The notes under the pieces are model-generated. The model worked only from the letters and a program-made list of their open reading frames with translations. It did not search any database and was not told where the DNA came from. The position numbers and the translations under genes were made by a program. Positions 1 to 13,792 of a stretch of DNA of 64,000 nucleotides are shown here, piece after piece; position 1 is the first letter of the stretch, and every line of letters starts with the position of its first letter. This DNA comes from Gnetum montanum (Eukaryota; Streptophyta; Gnetopsida; Gnetales; Gnetaceae): the NCBI GenBank assembly GCA_015680685.1, contig MNCI01012628.1, forward strand, positions 822,977 through 886,976, in the 5' to 3' direction.

Positions 1-2739
1 CGTATATTTTAATAACATGTAAGCTTGGCCATTTGGTTACTAGAGTAGTGTCTAAAAGTTAGTTTTGGCATAGGTTAGGAGTTTAATTCTTATCCCTTAC
101 TTTTATATTAAGCTTTTTTTTTTTACTTTTTAATATTATTTTATTCTACACTACCCTGGTGGTTGATGTGATGGTTCATCACATGATAGGGTATGAGTTG
201 GGTTTGGCCAAGGGAAGGTTTTAGGTTTGGTTCATGATCCTAAAATTTTAACCTTTTTTTATTTAATAATTAATTAATTAATTAATTTTATTAAGGAAAA
301 ATGAAAAAACTTTAAATGGATATATCTCCTAAACCGTAAGTTTGATTCAAATGAAATTTATACTATTGGAATCATCTTAATAAGTACTATGTTTTGGGCA
401 TGTTTTAGGATCCAAAAAATGATTTGGAATTTTTAGGATTTTAAAGGACCAAAATAGCATATTCTACCAAACTGACATTACTAGGTTGATGTATGGGCAA
501 CATGTGGACTTCCAAATAACTTGTATCCAATTATAAATGATATACTAATATTTGGACTAAAAATATAATACTTTTACCTTATAATTTGGCAAGTATGATG
601 TAAGCCTATCCTCTTACATCATGATTACACCCTAAGTACTAAAGAGAAGTAAGACATCACAACATTACCCACCGAGTACTCATTTCCCAATGAATCTCAT
701 GATAATAATCCTTACTAATTAAGTAGGATGAGATAATATTATGGCTAGGTTAACTTTCTTAAACTTACCAATGCATAGGTCTTAGGAAGATGACAAGTAA
801 AGCCAAGTTACAAGGTTAGGTACTTAGGACAATGAAATCTAAACAAGACAAGATCAACCTAGCCCATGGTTACTAGTCTTCTTAGAGGAACATAACAATG
901 ACCTTAATCAATTAGCATTCCAATAATACTACAAGATGAGTAAGAGTTAATTGGACTAGCGCATCCTTTTCTTACTAATGTCTCTTGTAGTTGATGTAAC
1001 TTTTTGAGGGGTAATCAAATCTCTTGGTCAGTAATATCTATTATAGTCACTATGAAGGAATCTTATTGGTTGATACTGTTCATGTCAAACATGATGTGCA
1101 TTCATGGTTCTCTTGTAGATGTCTAATTCATTTTTTATGAAAATAACTAAAAGGTTATCTTCTAGCTTACATGATCATCTCAAACATAAGGCACATCTCA
1201 TGGTGGTGGTCCATAACTCTTCATGCATCATGGCTACTAATTCATCATTAGATTGTAGTTAATCCTTTGTTTTGATTAACCCTTGGATCATGGTTTGGTC
1301 CAACACCAAATGCGACATCCCATTTATGAATGTCATGGAAAATATCAAATTTAATTAACATTTGACATTATTTGCAAAGGAAATAACAATAAAAATGTAG
1401 AGAGAAAAAAAGAATGCTTTATTAATGCGTAATAATGTATATGGGTCATGCTCTCAGGATTTCTTATGATTATCTTCCTTCAACATATATTCTTTAGATG
1501 ATGTCTAACATTGCTACCATGGTTAGGCTTATCACTAGCTAGAAGGGATGGTCAATTCACTTCCTATCCTATTTTACCCAATACTTGTTAGTTGCCTTTA
1601 TCAGCTCAATAAATCCATGCTAATATGACCTCTAATGCTTTAGTATAAACATCTTAGGTCAAATCTTCAAAGGTTACCTTGAGAGACATGTTCATTACTA
1701 CAATGTATCCTTTCAAGTCTTAATTATAATTTTCTTCTTTCAGGTCTTATTACAATAATACATCACTTTTTATGAAGATACACCCTCTTTGTTATCTAGT
1801 GGCACCATTCAGGGATGGCAATGTGATGGTACTTTAATTTAAAACATTTTCATAAGTTGGAAAATCATTTATTATCCACAATAAAATACCTTGCATCTTA
1901 AAATACTAACCTTTCTTTTCAGTTTTTGGTATTAATCCTTCTACAAATATTAGTGTCAATTCATCAATTAGTGGCTGAAGTTACCCATCTATATTGTGAT
2001 CTAGTTGGCGTGAACCTAGAACAAGAAGAATTAACATAATATAAGAATGATTGATGCATAACAATAGTGCCAAGTTATATGTAAAAGCCATAATAATATA
2101 CCATGTTCTTTTGCTACTTTAAATGTTGAATGAATTAAACCCATTTTTTGCAATGGTGAGATGAACATTTCTAGGCTCCTCTAAAGAATCTAGATAAGTT
2201 TTATCAATTTGTGCTCATGTAGATGCATCCATAAGATTACACATTCACTAATCCTTTCAATTATTGATAGCATGACATGTAATTTGGCTTGTAAGAACTA
2301 GATGTTCAAAAAAGTGTTGCAGTCATGGTATCAAGAGAAAAGAGTGAAGCTCTTTGGCAACAACCTTGTTAGCCTTTCATTTTTCCAATAATGTAAATGA
2401 TAGCTAGAAGCATTACATTTAGGACATAAATCAAGTTTCTAATTGCTACCCCAGAATAATATACAATACTTAAGTAGGCAACAATTTTTTCATATGGTAG
2501 AATCAAACTTGACATGAAGGTTTTTAGATCATAAAGAAAGGGAACCTTATTGTTTTCCAAAAGAATAAATCTTAAGAAATCTAGCATTTCTAGAAGCATA
2601 CAAGTACTGCTTTGTAATTTCACATCTTAACAATGAAGGATAATTTATTTAACTTAGTGCATCTGGGAGAAATTAGTTTTTTTGGTTCATTCTAGTAATG
2701 AACTATAGTTGCATGGTGGATCCTATCTATCATTTTATT
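1..2739. other. No gene recognised; old AT-rich DNA
   Basis: I see no coding region I can support here. There is a short (ATTA)n run near 266-286. Because a minus-strand retrotransposon pol relic lies immediately to the right, this stretch is where its distal RNase H and integrase would fall. The short minus-strand open frame at 2,369-2,623 may belong to it, but I could not identify integrase motifs. Confidence 0.4.
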
Positions 2740-3945
2740 AAGGACATGATCCATCAATAGAATGATCAATTGTCATATCTAGATGAACCATAAATGCATC
2801 TTGTAACATACCAACTAGATCATCTTATATAGATGCTTGTGTATTGAATACATACTATTCAAGACCTTCCTCATGAGAAATAGGATTTTACCTTTATGAT
2901 TGAGGATACAAGCCATACTAGAAACTTGAGTCCAGTGAGCACCATAAAAAAAAAGTGAAAATCAAATTCATCATGTGTTAAAATTACAATTAGAAGCAGA
3001 TTAGATTTACTTATGTTCAATTTCTTAGGAGGAGGTTGTATGGTTTTAACATATGGTTCTAATAGTGGGATTGATGTAAGGAGATCTACTATGACTTATT
3101 CCTTGATCAATTGTTACAAAAGATAAGATATATCAAACTTAGTAAGGATTATTTCCAATTTAACCATGCAATTATTGTTGCATAGATTAAAAGCAATTAA
3201 GCATAGAACATTGTTGTGACATATACCATGAATCTTTGTCCTTATTATGTAGTATATTCAATTTTTTAAAAGAAAAGACAAGGCATAAGAAAAAAAATTT
3301 ATGTTAGAATATTATGTTTCGCAATCTAAAAAGGAATGAAAAATATCATAGATTGGGAGATCTACACCATATTTTTATTATTGACAAAGCATGGTTGTGA
3401 TAGAGTGATTAGATTTAAAGAGATAAAGATAAAAATAAAGATCAAATTTGGGGAAATGAAGGACAAAAAATATTGGTAATAGCATTCTTGATTAGATTAA
3501 AAGCTTCTTAGAACTTTGAGTCCTAGTTGAAAGTAGCAAATTTTTTGAGAAGATGTGATACAGGATCAAATTGATTAGTGAGGTTGTAAATGAAACAAAA
3601 AATTGATTGGAGATACCCTTGCAAGATACACATCTTTAAGATACTTTGGTGGAGGAAAATCTAGGATGGCTTTGCCTTTGTTAGGATCAACCATTATATC
3701 ATTGGTTGAAATAAGGAATCCTAGCATCTTACCTATTTCTATGCTAAAAATATACTTCTTGTGGTTTAGATAAAGGTTAGACAAATATGAATGTCATAAC
3801 TCATTGATATGCTTCTCTAGCATTCTTAAGCCCAAACAACATTTTGGTGTAACAAAATGTTTCACGTAAAATCATAAAAATTGTAAAATATTGATGATCA
3901 TGGTTAACTTATATTTGGTTATAACCCAAAAAACCACCCATGAAG
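2740..3945 (-). pseudogene. Ty3/gypsy pol relic, Tat-like (RT and RNase H)
   Basis: Minus-strand remains of a retrotransposon polymerase, with stops and frameshifts. Reading leftward: an RT GYNQI motif near 3,925-3,945; FCYTKMLFGLKNA near 3,850, matching the MPFGLKNAGATYQ block; then LGFLIS...GI-VDP..KAI region (3,620-3,740), the end of the RT thumb; then HLLKKFATFN and EAFNLIKNAITN (3,480-3,560), the RT-RNase H connection. Further left, near 2,830-2,970, FFFYGAHWTQVSSMACIL resembles the FDGA...GSGAG start of the second, archaeal-type RNase H that Tat elements carry. The family assignment comes from the GLKNAGATYQ-like wording and this second RNase H, and is an inference. Clearly non-functional. 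Confidence 0.72.
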
Positions 3946-6900
3946 GATAAGAAGGAATGATTAGTTGTTATTTCTATGATCTTCCTTAGTTATATCAAGG
4001 GATGAGAGTAGTATTTTAGGGGATCAAGTGAAGATAAGTTAATTAATCTCTCATCAAGTGATCTAACAATGTGTCCATGAGGTTTGTCCAATGTAAGCGA
4101 TTTACACAATTGGATAATAATGATGGGGTCCATGGCCTATATTAGATTAAGACTTTTGGAAAGAGAAATGATAAAAATTTATCATTTTAACGATGTCAAA
4201 CTGATGACTTTAATTGGATTTAATGCACTAAATGATAATAAAAAATATTAATTTTTTATAATGTTTAAGTTTAATTGAAGGGTTAAATACAAGAATGACA
4301 AAAAATAATTCAAAGTGAATTAGAATTTGAAACTCTTCCATTTCAAAACTTTGTTTTGGTAGCAAAAGTAGGTGATGTGGGTAGGTGATGTAGCAAAGTA
4401 ATCCAATGCTATAGTAATATGTTCTAGTAATGCAATCATGCCAACACTAGTATTTGTATCATCAAGCATCACATCATATAATATAAAACATTAATGACAT
4501 GATTAGAACTATTCATTTGACACATGCGCACATACATTCAACCTACCCTAATGCTTAATCATAGATGCTAGAGCATGCAAGGATGATGTTACATGATAGA
4601 AGCACATATGAAATAGCACATGGTAAGAATAAAGCTAGAACACATAGAGAACCCCATGGAAAGTGAATGATGGAGGCTAGGGAGGCATTGCCAAAGTAGA
4701 AGTTACTATTATTAGAGCTAAGGTAAATATTCCCTCTACTTTGCATTTTTGTTTTTCACTAGGTTTGTGCTTACATGGGAAAGGATTAAAGGCCTACATG
4801 ACTAGCATAGACTACTAGGGTATATCTAGCAATGATAGCATATTTAGTGATATAAAATGACTCATGTGGTATTGATAAACATGTTAGCATCATGCTATGT
4901 GACAATGTCATTTTAAGATGTTGTGGTATTGGTAGAGTGTGCTTAGGCTAGGATGTGTGTCTATGATGGGTGCCAAGAAGCATGGGCTAGTGGCTTGAAG
5001 AGTGTATCATGATGCAATATAGCAATTTTGATAAGATGTATATGAAAAATGCACAAGAGAATCCAAGGGTTTGTTAAAGAGGTAGAACAGCATTAGTAGG
5101 ATGTAGCATGAATAAGCTGGAACACATAGATGGCACACTAAGGTGAAGGTTTGATGGGACATAGTAGATCAATAGTTACAAGTTTATAGATTAGCATGGA
5201 TCAACCATGGAATTTTGTGCTATGTGGAATGCACATCAAGATTGTAGATAGTATTATTAATGACGGTTTTCCATGGCTATGAGAAAGAGATGCATGAGGT
5301 GATTGTAGAAGCTAGAAGCCAATGGTGAATTGAAGATAATGGCATAGAAGTAATGGTATATGGGGAATTTAGCCTTAGCCTTACATACCTAGGAGTAAGC
5401 ATATATGAGATCCACATAACTTACTATGACAACAATGGCATAGAGCATGGGATTGCTAAAGGTGCACTAACAATAAGGGATAGAGGGGCTCAATGGTCAT
5501 AGTGGCCAACGTGTGCTTAGAATGTGTGATGAGAGATGATGAGGGTTTGAGCACCATAAGTTGTGCAAGAGTGATGGTGCAAGGATTTGTTAGAACATTG
5601 ATAGATAAAGCAATAGTCATGTTGCCAAATACACTATAGAAAGGGAGACAACTCAAAAGCATGGAGACAATACTAGATTATATAAAAGAAAGAGAGGGAA
5701 ATAGAAAATAAGAAATGATAGTATGATAATAGCATTGTACAGATAAGCATAGAATGAGAGTAGGCCTTAGATTGGTAGATAGGATTTTGAGAGCCTGTAT
5801 AGTTTCTTATGTTGGCCTGCCTATAGCAAGTGCTACTTACATGGGATACACATGGCCTACATGACTTCCACAACATGCACAACACATGTGATTTGCACAT
5901 AGCCAAAGGATCACGTTCCTTATCAAATTTTAAATTTTAATATCATTTAACTATTTTTAATTAATTAATAATAATTATTTTTATTTTAAATTTAAATATC
6001 CCTTAAAGATTATGAGACTGACGTAGTATCAATGTAACCTGCATGATGGGAAGAGAAAATAAAAATTTTTATCTAAGTCAACTTAGATCATGCTAACACT
6101 AATGTCAATGTCACCTACACACAAGTAGGTCATTGTAAGTAGGTTAAGTTATTGAATGAAGTTAGAAAAGCTCATAGTTTGGAGGGATGAGAAGGCATTG
6201 ACTTGTGAATATTTTTAGATATCTTTATCAAGAATTTGGTGTTATATTTGAGCTTCAACATTCATTGCTAAGTCCTCATGTTTTGTGCTTAGAAATTTAG
6301 GTTTTAAGCTAGATCAAGGTAGATGATGTTGATGATAACTGATGCTCTTGCATAACCTATCATGAATTAGCTATTTTTAGATCTCAAGATCCAAAAATGA
6401 ACCATTTGATCATACAATTCATGTTTTTCAAGTGTGATGATGCTATTTAAGCATGATTTCTATGGTTTGGACCTTATTTATGGCATAGGAGATTAGGCAA
6501 ATGTAGTTTTAATTTTAGAATAATGTATTTTATTAATCACTTAACTTCATGTTTGATATATATGAAATATATAAGGATGTCCTTATGATGTTTTTTTTAT
6601 CATGTTGATTTCATGTTTTTCATTTTATTTAATTTTATGATTACATCACATCTTATGGATGATAACCCTTGTTCTTTTTTTTTGTGCAAAGATGACATGA
6701 TACCAAAGCTAATACTGATAAACCCCATGTATTTCTTAGTTTGTGATGTTAGTACTATAGTTACCAATAAGCTAGGAAGGATTAGGGTAGGCCTTATTCT
6801 AAATGATATCTCATTCTATTCTAGACTAGTATGGAAGAGGCTTAGGGAGATGAGATTTATAGATTTCTATGTAAATAATTTTCATATACTTATATGAATC

Positions 6901-8216
6901 TTCCTTTCATTAAGTATGATGTCATGTGCTTTAGAGGGAATGAGCCCAAAGATTAATCCACAATTGTTGGGTTATGTGATCTAGGAAATCATAGATGTTG
7001 ATACCATTGTTGATGAGGGTAAGGTAACACACGAGATTCAGTAAAGGGAGCTAGATTGATTATGAAGAGACTACCCCTACAAGATGTTCAACATTAACAA
7101 CACACTATTTTTGGACACACACCATAGAGAAAGCTCCTTCAACCTAGTAGATACCCACATTAAAGTCTCCAAGTGAGTTAATTTATTCTTAGTTATTCTA
7201 TATTCTTGTAAGTTTTATAACTCAATTAATTCTTTAATTAATTATTGATATTTCTGTTTCATGCTAATGTTAGATTTAAAGATATTAATAAAGAGATTCC
7301 TTTGTAGACTCAAGAAGATGCTTTAGAAGATCACACCTATAGATAACTAGCACTTGCTAATTCTCAAGAGATTTCCTAATGAGATGAACCATGTCAGGGA
7401 TCATAGATGATATATCATACTTAGAAAGGTTGGTTTGATCCACATTTTATATTATAGAGAGGACTTGGGCTCAAAGACTGAATAACCTAAGGGGTCTAGG
7501 ATCCACTTAAGCCTAAAATATAATTTCAAAATCATGAAGATAACTTATTATTATTGTTATGATTTTATGCCTATATGGCATTATCCTTATGTTGTTGTTA
7601 ATATTGATGTCAATTTTTGTGCTTATGTTAGTGTTTGTGTTTATGTTTATGCTTTTGTACATAAGATTAGGATATCAAAGGTGGTGTATATTGAGCTAAA
7701 AATCATAAAATAAGGTCATCTTAAGTAAATATTAATAACACTTTGTCTAGATACTAATGTTTAATAAGCAAGGAGGAAAGAAAATATCTCTATATATTTA
7801 AGTAAGGAGGGTTCATGTCTCTTTTTATCATGACATCACATAACATTTCTTCTATGGATGTTATTGCTATGGTGAAATGTTATTCTAGCCAACAATGGTT
7901 GTGTATGTGCTAGGTGTGATGATCTTATAGTGGAATAGGAACTCTTTATATAACTAGTTTGAATTTTCTAATGGAGGTTTCATTAGTGGAAACAAGAGTA
8001 AGTTATCAAATATGCAGAGCTAGAATATTAAGAACTAGGTATAGTGCATGAGGAAGAATCAATGCATCCTTCATTATGAAACCAAAACTTGACATATGCC
8101 TATCACATTTTTATTAAGAGGGTATTTTGTGGATAGATTGAATAGAGATAGATGAATTCTCTCTAGTGGCTCATATTCATAGTTAACATCATGATGAGGG
8201 ATGCAATACTGGCTAG
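3946..8216. other. Unassigned degenerate DNA
   Basis: Several short open frames exist, the longest being 94 codons at 6,613-6,897 on the plus strand. None shows a motif I recognise, and none continues into neighbouring frames. The stretch just right of 3,945 should hold the protease/gag part of the pol relic on its left, but no DSG-type protease motif or gag core is visible. I call no gene. Confidence 0.4.
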
Positions 8217-9290
8217 GTGAGCCACATAGAGGAGAAGATGGCCAAGAAGCTAAACAACATCTATTTGATTGATGAAAAAGTTAGTAGCAACATAGTAAAC
8301 TATAACTTTTACTATGGCATGCTACAATGTTTTATAGATTTTTTCACTTGTAGTGTCCATGAGAAAGAAAAATTTCTTAGTGAAGAGAACTTTCCATTAC
8401 TATCATACTAGAATATCACTAGCATCATGATGATCATTTCATCGACTATGAGAGGGTCATTGGATGATACCTCCTTCTTAAAGAAGAATGTGACTAAGTC
8501 TTCCATGACCGATAGTGTTGCATTACCCATGAAATGTTCAATTCATGAAAATACTAAGCATAAGATGAAGGACATACAACAGTATGCTAGAAGCAAACAA
8601 GATGTTGTCCAAGCCTCCAAGAAGTTGTATGTTAATGATGTTAAGACTTTGAGTGTCTATGTTTTGGAGAAGAAGAGCTTGAGATTGGAGGTTGCTAGAG
8701 TGATAGAGAGGCTAGGTAAGCATAAGTTATGTTTATGTTTTTGATTTCATTAAATTTTTTATGTTTTGGTTTTTATGGTTATGTTAATAGCTCCTTTAAA
8801 GCCACAAATAAAGGTTGAAAGAAAAGCATTGGCCAAAGTAGATGCTAAGAGAAAGGTAAAAGAAGAAGTTGAAATGAAGGCAAGGATGTGGATTTCTAGG
8901 TCATGATGAAAAGGAAAAGAATAGTTGTTGTAAAAGCTACTAGAAAATTTGACATGGAGAAGATTGCTAGAATACTGGAAGAGAAGCAAATTAATGTGGA
9001 GTTGGAAGATGATGCAAGTGAGGGTTCACAAATTAACACATAGAATGAACTAGAGGAAATAGCTTTTCTAATGGATCATTTAGAGATGCAAGACTTACTA
9101 GACCTTAAGTAGCCATCAAGGAATTATACAGGTCATGGAATGAATAACATAGATAATGATATGATGTATCTCCTACCAAAGTTCTTAACTTCTTTCTCCC
9201 TAGGGAGGAACCTATTTCTGATGAGGCTGGGAGGAAGAGGCTTGCAAGAAAATTAGTGAACAGAGACAAGATGTCATTTGAGAAGTTAGT
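8217..9290 (+). pseudogene. Unidentified intron-containing coding-like relic
   Basis: Two plus-strand open stretches (8,217-8,408 and 8,427-8,741) are followed by a plausible intron. GTAAGC at about 8,716 could be the donor and TTAATAG at about 8,790 the acceptor. After it comes a Lys/Glu-rich stretch and another open piece to about 9,050 (MMKRKRIVVVKATRKFDMEK). The predicted product is hydrophilic and charged, perhaps partly helical. I do not recognise the family. Several in-frame stops make it a relic. It could be an exon set of a transposon second gene or of a host gene. Splice sites are judged by eye only. Confidence 0.25.
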
Positions 9291-9392
9291 AGTTTTAATT
9301 TTACTTTTTACACATTTTTTTTGTTATTTTTATTATTTTTATTTTATATTTTAAGTTTATTATGATTTTTATATGCATATATATATCTATTG

Positions 9393-10408
9393 AACCACCT
9401 CAGGAAAATTCATGTGACCAACAAAAGGCTTGGTAGAAAAAATTTAAATTATAATTTGATAGGAATTCAAAAGTAGACATAATTACCTTGTTTTTACATT
9501 AAAAATCCTACCCTGTGACCTTGATTTGGCAAAATTTTGGATCATTTTTAATCTAGAAAAATAAAATTTGAAGTCCATAAGCTGTATTATTCTATTTATA
9601 CTAGTGTGTAAAGGTCAAAATGCCAAATCCATTGAAAAAAAACTAGCTTTTACCTCACACACTACACATTCTAGTCCCACAGACTGTGGCAACATGTGGG
9701 GTAGTGTGTGGTACATGGATCCTTGATCCATATGCTATATTTTTGGATCAAAACATAATGTACTACTCAAATGAGTGTTTGAAACTATAATGAATGCCAA
9801 CACAGTGAATCTAAGGCCTCTTTGTACTAGATCGAGCATCATTTTTTAGATCTTTTAGGTCCATTTTGCTAAGAGATCACTCAACAACAATAGAAACCTT
9901 TTTGGCAACATAGTAGACATTCTTGCAATCTTGTTCACAACCTTTCTCAACATAGATCACTAGAGTAATAGACCTTGTAGTATCATTTACTACAATGTAG
10001 ATCAATCAAGGGAATTAGTGTAGATCTAGTGCAGAACATGCCCTACCTCCTACACCAAAATTCAAAGATATTGTGTATTCTCATGCTATAAAATTCTTGA
10101 TTTGTATGACTCAAAACCTATTTTACCATCATTTTTTATAGTATTTAATATAAATTTTGTAGTTTTTTTTATTTGGCCACATTATTTTTCTCTTTTTCTA
10201 TTCCAATATCAATGTTGGATTTTTGTATTCATATATTTGTGCTCATTTTTCATTTCCATCGTTTGGTAAAGGAATTTTAAAGTCCTTAAGAAATCAGCAA
10301 GATTTCTTAAGGCACTCTAGATCATTTCGAGGCCCATAGATCTTGGAGTTCAATTATTCTACACCAATATTTTTAGCTTTTTAACACAAAATTTTTCAAT
10401 CATTACAA
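9393..10408. repeat. Dispersed repeat R, copy A (uninterrupted)
   Basis: About 1 kb that is closely matched, in order, by 41,195-41,683, 48,540-48,612 and 51,720-52,168. Shared landmarks are CTCAGGAAAATTCAT near 9,400, CATAGTAGACA near 9,905, TAGATCA near 9,952 and ACTCAAAACCTATTTTACCA near 10,110. Copy A has no insertion, so it serves as the empty-site reference for two insertions in copy B. It lies directly upstream of Tat-like gag sequence and could be an old LTR, but I see no TG...CA ends or duplication. Confidence 0.75.
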
Positions 10409-10859
10409 TTTTTGGTGCTAAAAGAAGAGCCTCCACCTAAGTTCTTGGTCCAAAAGCCTATCCACAACAATATTCTCTATTTTGGATTTTCCAAAACCCT
10501 AGCATGTGAGACTAAAGCTACTTTCATTTGCAAAATTTTTTATTACTATTTTTATAATTGTAGTGTACAATGTTGCCCTTGTTTCCTACACCTTATAATT
10601 AAAAAATTAATTTTAACATTTGTAGTGCATAGTGCTACCCCAGTTCTTTGTGTTGTCTTTGTAGCTGTAGTGCACACTACTTGCTCGATTTGCTATGTTG
10701 GTAGTTTGCATATTTTCCCTTTTTCATATGCTAAAGCCTATTTACATTTTTCTCAATGTTTTCAAATACACTAGAAGAAATATTAAAAAATCATTATTAC
10801 AATTGCAATGTGTGTTATTTTCCCCATTTTTTTCCCAAGTTTTAGACCCAATTTTCCTC
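10409..10859. other. No gene recognised
   Basis: A 120-codon open frame starting near 10,412 is Cys-, Phe- and Tyr-rich with no family resemblance, and it lies in biased AT-rich sequence. I take it as chance. Confidence 0.4.
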
Positions 10860-11250
10860 ATATGTTCCATTCCACATGTTATACTTTCACACACTATAGT
10901 TGTATACACTCCAACTCCCATATGCTATAGCTTCACATACTATAGCCTTACACACTGCAACCTGCTACATTGTGAGTCTTACACATTGTAGCTTCACACA
11001 TTGTAGCTTCACACATTGTAAGCCCACACACTATGAATCTTACATGTTGTAGCTTTAGATGTTGTAAGTTTCACATGTTGTGAGTCTTACACATTGTAGC
11101 TTCACATGCTGCAATCTCACACGTTGTGAGTCTTACATGTTGTAGCTTCACAAGGTGTTGTCTCACATGCTATGGGCTTTACACACTATAAGTTGTACAC
11201 GCTATAGCTCCATACACTATGATCCTTATACATTGCAATCTTATAGCTTA
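10860..11250. repeat. Degenerate minisatellite (CACATTGTAGCTT-like)
   Basis: Many imperfect copies of a unit of about 15-16 bp built on TCACACATTGTAGCT or TTACACATTGTGAGTC, drifting to CACACTATAG and CATGCTATG. The clearest run is 10,970-11,130, where CTTCACACATTGTAG occurs twice in a row. No coding signal accompanies it. Confidence 0.75.
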
Positions 11251-11759
11251 TTTAACATGTTAAAAACCTTTAAAACCTTTTCACCTTGACTAAATAATTG
11301 GTCTCATACAGTTTTTACCTTTTGTATCAACCATCTTACCACACAATATCCTTGCCATAGCCTGAAACCAGGAATTTGCTTGTGTATATGACCCTAAGGA
11401 CCTAGCTGTAGTGGAGCATAGGTAGTTTCTTATATGGTTAGGACTTAGCCTAGTTCATGTAAACATCAACCAACAATATTACAACTTCATATGTGCAAAA
11501 AGCCAAGCAGGTTTGCTAATCTCATGTAAGGAGTTTGACTCCAAATGTTAATACAAGTTAATCTACAAAAATGGGAAGAAATACATCCCTTCACCATATG
11601 ACTGTATTGAATTATTTGAATTCTATATACACTTGTTGGCATAGCTGGTAAGTTTAGATGATAATGGTGAAGTGAGAAAGCTAGTTTAGTATCTCACCCA
11701 AAGGATCAAGGAAAATTTAGAGATGATTACGAGCTAGATATGTTCTTAGGGGACCTTTT

Positions 11760-13792
11760 GCAATGATCTATTCTAAAGGTAACCATGTTTAACTCTATTC
11801 CTCCTGCTTTGGTAGTGAATCAAACTCTCCCTATGACCTCTAAAAACCTAAGTTCCCAACTTACTTCCTTGTTTACTCTAATATTCATCTCAGCACCTTT
11901 CACTACAATGCCTCAATCTCTACCAGTAATTCCCTTTATACCTCAACCTTTTATAGTTTCGGTTGGTTCTTCTCCTAGAATGCAAATTCCACATGTTTCA
12001 CATAACCCATTCATTTCCAACACTCCCTTTGTTCCTCATGCCCCAACAAAAACCTTATTTCCCATGTTTAATCCTTTTGCAATGGTAGTTATGTGACCCC
12101 TTTAGTCTATACCATTACCTGTTTCATAACCACCTACCATTCAACAACCACAAGTGTAGCTCTCAAGAGCTCCACAAGGCCTAAATCAAGCTTTTTAACT
12201 AATCCAAGACCTTACTAAGAACTTGCAAAAACTTGAAGCCAACACAACACAAATGGTAAATGTTATAGACTTATCAAGATGATCTCATCAACCCTACTAT
12301 TCCCCAAATAACCTTGCCTACGGGCATACATGTGCTAAACTTTACCAAATACAATGATGAAGGAGATTCTAATGCACACCTTGTCACCTTCCATTCTGAG
12401 TACCTCCTGTTGCGAGCATGGCCTCACATGATACTATGGATTTTCCCTATGTTCCTAAAAGGAAAGGCTTTATATTGGTATCAAACCTTACCTAGAGGTT
12501 CTATATCCTTTCTTGAAGACTTGATAAACCAATTTTTCAATCGCTTCAAATACAACTTGAAGCCTCACAAAATCTTAGGTCAACTTATGAAGGTGAAGTA
12601 GGGGCATCTTGAACTAGTCCAAAGGTTCATTCAGTGATGGACTATAACACTCAATGAGATTCCAAAGCCTATCTTTAAAATCCACCTCATAGTCATCTTC
12701 AAGGAAGCAATCAATGAATTGATTAAGTCAAAGCTTTACTACTTAGAATCCCAATCATTGAGCCAAGTCTTTTTACAAATTAAGAACATTGAGGAATGTG
12801 CCAAGGCTAGTAATGATCTAGCCTATGTGGCCTACAAAAACCAATACACTAGGAGGGATAAGGATAAAATCAAACAAATGCAAACAACTATGGCTACAAT
12901 AATAGAAGAGCCAAAACAAACAAAAGGGTGAAAGTCTCCATCACACAACACATCTTCTAATCCATCTCAACCTTCTATGTCATATACTTCCAACCAACCA
13001 AAACCAAACTTTTACTACAAGGACAAATCTAAATACACAAAGTTTCCTATGAAATTCTTGGAGCTTCTAGAACAATTGCTTAAAGGCAACCATATTCAAC
13101 ATATGTAACTATTTGAGAAAGCTTGTAAGAGGTATGATCATCTTTGTGAGATAGTTATAGATCCAACAGTTGTCCAAAACTACCAAAATACTTTATGCTT
13201 GATAGGTTTTGTCACTTTCATCAACTAGCTAGTCACGATACCAATTTTTACTTAGCATCAAAAGATGATCTCTAGAAGATGATTGAGTATAAATAGCTAA
13301 TATTGAATGAGCACAACTTCCCAAACACCAATAACAAACCTTGCATCGTAGCCTCATTCACAACAACTAAATAGTCTAGTTTTTCTAGAAAACCATTTGT
13401 CATCAAGGCCCCACCTCAATCCTAGAATCTAAAGCCTAAAGCACCCTTTGTTTTATGGGTACCACCACCCCTAGATCCTAAAGAGCCTTTTATAATATGT
13501 GTTTCCCCTTTAGTGACATCAATATCATAACCCAAATAAATATTTACTAATCCTTCTAAGACTAGAGAACCATTCATCATTAAGGTCCTTCCACCATCAA
13601 CAAACAAACTTGTGACAACCTGTGATGAAGGCTTACCTATTATGGTCAATAACTCAACACTTAACAAGAGATTTCCACCATAAGAATGATGAAAACAACT
13701 TTTCACCAAACCAACAACTAAATCGACTGAAGGTATCCAACAATAAAAGGCTTGGAAGCAAGTTGACCTACTAAGGTTCACACCAAGAGTAG
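11760..13792 (+). pseudogene. Ty3/gypsy gag relic, Tat-like
   Basis: Gag polyprotein remnant. A Pro/Ser/Phe-rich leader (11,785-12,096) precedes the retrotransposon gag core at 12,314-12,931: NFTKYNDEGDSNAHLVTF, then FPMFLKGKALYWYQTLPRGS and NQFFNRFKYNLKP, which match the order FxGxxDPxxHL / LxGxAxxWY / FxxRF of that domain. Two in-frame stops sit between 12,598 and 12,719. A frameshifted zinc-knuckle remnant CHFHQLASHDTNFY is at 13,210-13,250, with its last Cys lost. The element continues after the solo LTR at 14,612. The autonomous family in this window has a different gag, so this is a separate and older lineage. Confidence 0.75.

Noticed and set aside
10860-11250. CRISPR-like array
   Set aside because: Units are short, degenerate and directly adjacent with no unique spacers; the context is plant retrotransposon DNA.
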